Below are positions 62,673 through 64,000 of a stretch of 64,000 bases of DNA, one piece after another; the first letter of the stretch is position 1, and each line of letters opens with the position of its first letter. The notes beneath the pieces are model-generated. The model had not been told where the DNA came from, did no database searches, and worked only from the letters and a program-made list of their open reading frames with translations. This DNA is from Vespa crabro (lineage: Eukaryota > Arthropoda > Insecta > Hymenoptera > Vespidae): the NCBI RefSeq assembly GCF_910589235.1, contig NC_060979.1:1942487-2006486 (forward strand). Direction: 5' to 3'. A program made the position numbers and the translations under genes.

Positions 62673-64000
62673 ATTGCCGTCTGTTGCTGCTCTCCAACAT
62701 CGATTGTCTTCAACCCTACGCAAGCGTATCATCATTTACTATTCTAATCATCCCTTTTCCAATGGACACTTAATAATTCAATTCGATTCAACGCTGAGAA
62801 ATTTGTTTGAAATAAAAAATAGCATATTCCCGTAAAATGATTCCGTATTTCTTATGGCTTTCTTTTTTTAGCCGATCGATACTATAAAATTTAACATATG
62901 TTTCTTATCCTAGCTATCATGTCATTTTCTTACCCTTTCTTTGCATTACAAAGTACTTCAACCCTTCTACCGCAGGAGCATGCGCGTTGCGAATCCACCC
63001 CTTCGGACCGCCTCATTCTGACGCAGTTCACTTTCGTCGCTCGACCTTGACGGACGTATCGTACACTTCAATAAAATAAAGTTTAAGTATTTGACGCGTT
63101 GACGATATAGTGTTATCACTTGTATGTTAACTATCGGATAACAAATATTTGTTAAATATTAATATCTATTTAAACGAGTTTTCGTTTGTTCATATAAACA
63201 AATGCCACTCAAACCAGATCAGCATTATTATTCTATTAATCGGGAAAATATTTACCATAACAATTCTTATCAATTCAATTTTTGGAATTTTTTGGAAACA
63301 GAAAAGATTGGCAAGAATTTTTCATGTATTCATATCATATTATAAAAGAACACAGATAATAATAATTATTCCATGTTCTTTATTTCCCTCTTATATAATA
63401 TATACATACACGTGTACACGCATATACGGGATGTATGTCAGTAAACAGATTGTCAATTAAATTCGTTGCAATTGACTATATTGTCACGAAAGTTTATCAA
63501 CAAGAATTTTCGAAGTTCTAATTCAATCTGTATATCAATACGATTTTGTTAATCACGTTTTTCTCAAGTTACGAAGCTTAATATACATTTTTTTAGCTTG
63601 TAATAGATGCTTGTAATCTTTTTATTTTTTTTTGCATATTTTTATAACAACACTAATATTCAGTTCATATCATATCTGACCAATGTTCACCGATATTTAT
63701 TATTATTATTATTATTATTATATTCTATTTAAATTCGTCAATTTTTTTCTTTCATTATTTTTTTTTTTTAATAAAAATTAATTTTTCGAACCTGTATTAT
63801 TTGTCACGAAGGCACAGACGTTCTATAATCACGAAAAGAGGAAATACTAAAAAAACAAATTAGAATGTGAAATAAATTTTCCATTGTAGAAATTAATTTC
63901 TTATAATTACAAACTGCTAACAACAAAGCAACAATTATATAACAATTTATTAACATAACGCATTCAATAATCCAATACAATGACCAAATACCATATACTA
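62673..64000. other. Spacer beyond gene K, short type
   Basis: Holds the proximal GC element (62972-63057), a GGGATGTATGTCAG string (about 63427) and a TTA run (about 63697-63721). The sequence from about 63,770 to the end matches 9,420-9,660, which lies just before the last exon of gene A. By that comparison the next receptor's exon 9 should lie within about 50-150 bases beyond the window. Confidence 0.75.
62972..63057 (-). promoter_or_regulatory. Proximal GC-rich element of gene K
   Basis: 300 bases upstream of the start codon. Core GGAGCATGCGCGTTGCGAAT unchanged; the right half is variant (GACGCAGTTCACTTTCGTCG). Confidence 0.6.

Noticed and set aside
13550..63057. Regularly spaced repeats suggestive of a CRISPR array or satellite
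   Set aside because: The period is the whole 4.8-5.0-kb receptor unit, with genes in each unit. There are no short direct repeats with unique spacers, and this is a eukaryotic nuclear locus.

Overview
The window is AT-rich nuclear DNA, with introns, long T and A tracts, dinucleotide and trinucleotide microsatellites and transposon remnants, from an insect. The gene content points to a hymenopteran, probably an aculeate; a social wasp is a reasonable guess, but the sequence alone does not settle it. From about 9.7 kb to the right-hand edge it is a head-to-tail array of eleven odorant receptor (OR) genes, all on the minus strand, here called A to K. No tRNA, rRNA, CRISPR array or bacterial-type feature was seen.

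Each OR model was built by hand from splice sites, reading phase and the conserved OR sequence pattern. All eleven have the same nine coding exons with the same phases. Sizes are 156/159, 120, 118, 259, 126 (132 in G), 91, 137, 133 and 51 (48 in I) bases. Every model gives an open frame of 396 to 399 residues, and no copy has a frameshift or internal stop. The exon number, the QHACAL motif at the end of exon 4, and the KTQNLLLF...SMRPC plus SFSFAMVL ending identify the 9-exon OR subfamily of Hymenoptera. Members of that subfamily in ants respond to cuticular hydrocarbons. They act as ligand-gated cation channels with the co-receptor Orco in antennal neuron dendrites; Orco itself is not in the window.

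Layout: 1-8.28 kb holds no convincing gene, only microsatellites, a 20-bp minisatellite, GC-richer patches, a hairpin pair and one weak candidate exon. At 8.28-9.70 kb lies an OR-type spacer with an orphan upstream element. Genes A to K run from 9,704 to 62,672 with a period of about 4.8-5.0 kb. From 62.7 to 64.0 kb the sequence repeats the spacer seen before gene A, so a twelfth gene probably begins just outside the window. A degenerate mariner sits in intron 4 of gene A. Two 81-bp hairpin elements lie in the I-J and J-K spacers.

The array is being reshuffled. Gene J is a clean hybrid of I (exons 1-4) and K (exons 5-9), joined at the exon 4 splice donor inside a 5.05-kb tandem duplication. 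Genes B and C share a nearly identical 2.9-kb block covering their last two exons. G and I share a nearly identical 3' flank although H lies between them. The most interesting non-coding signal is a GC-rich element of about 86 bp with a GCATGCGC core. It lies 293-300 bp upstream of the start codon of every one of the eleven genes. A diverged second copy in most spacers is flanked by plus-strand splice-like signals.
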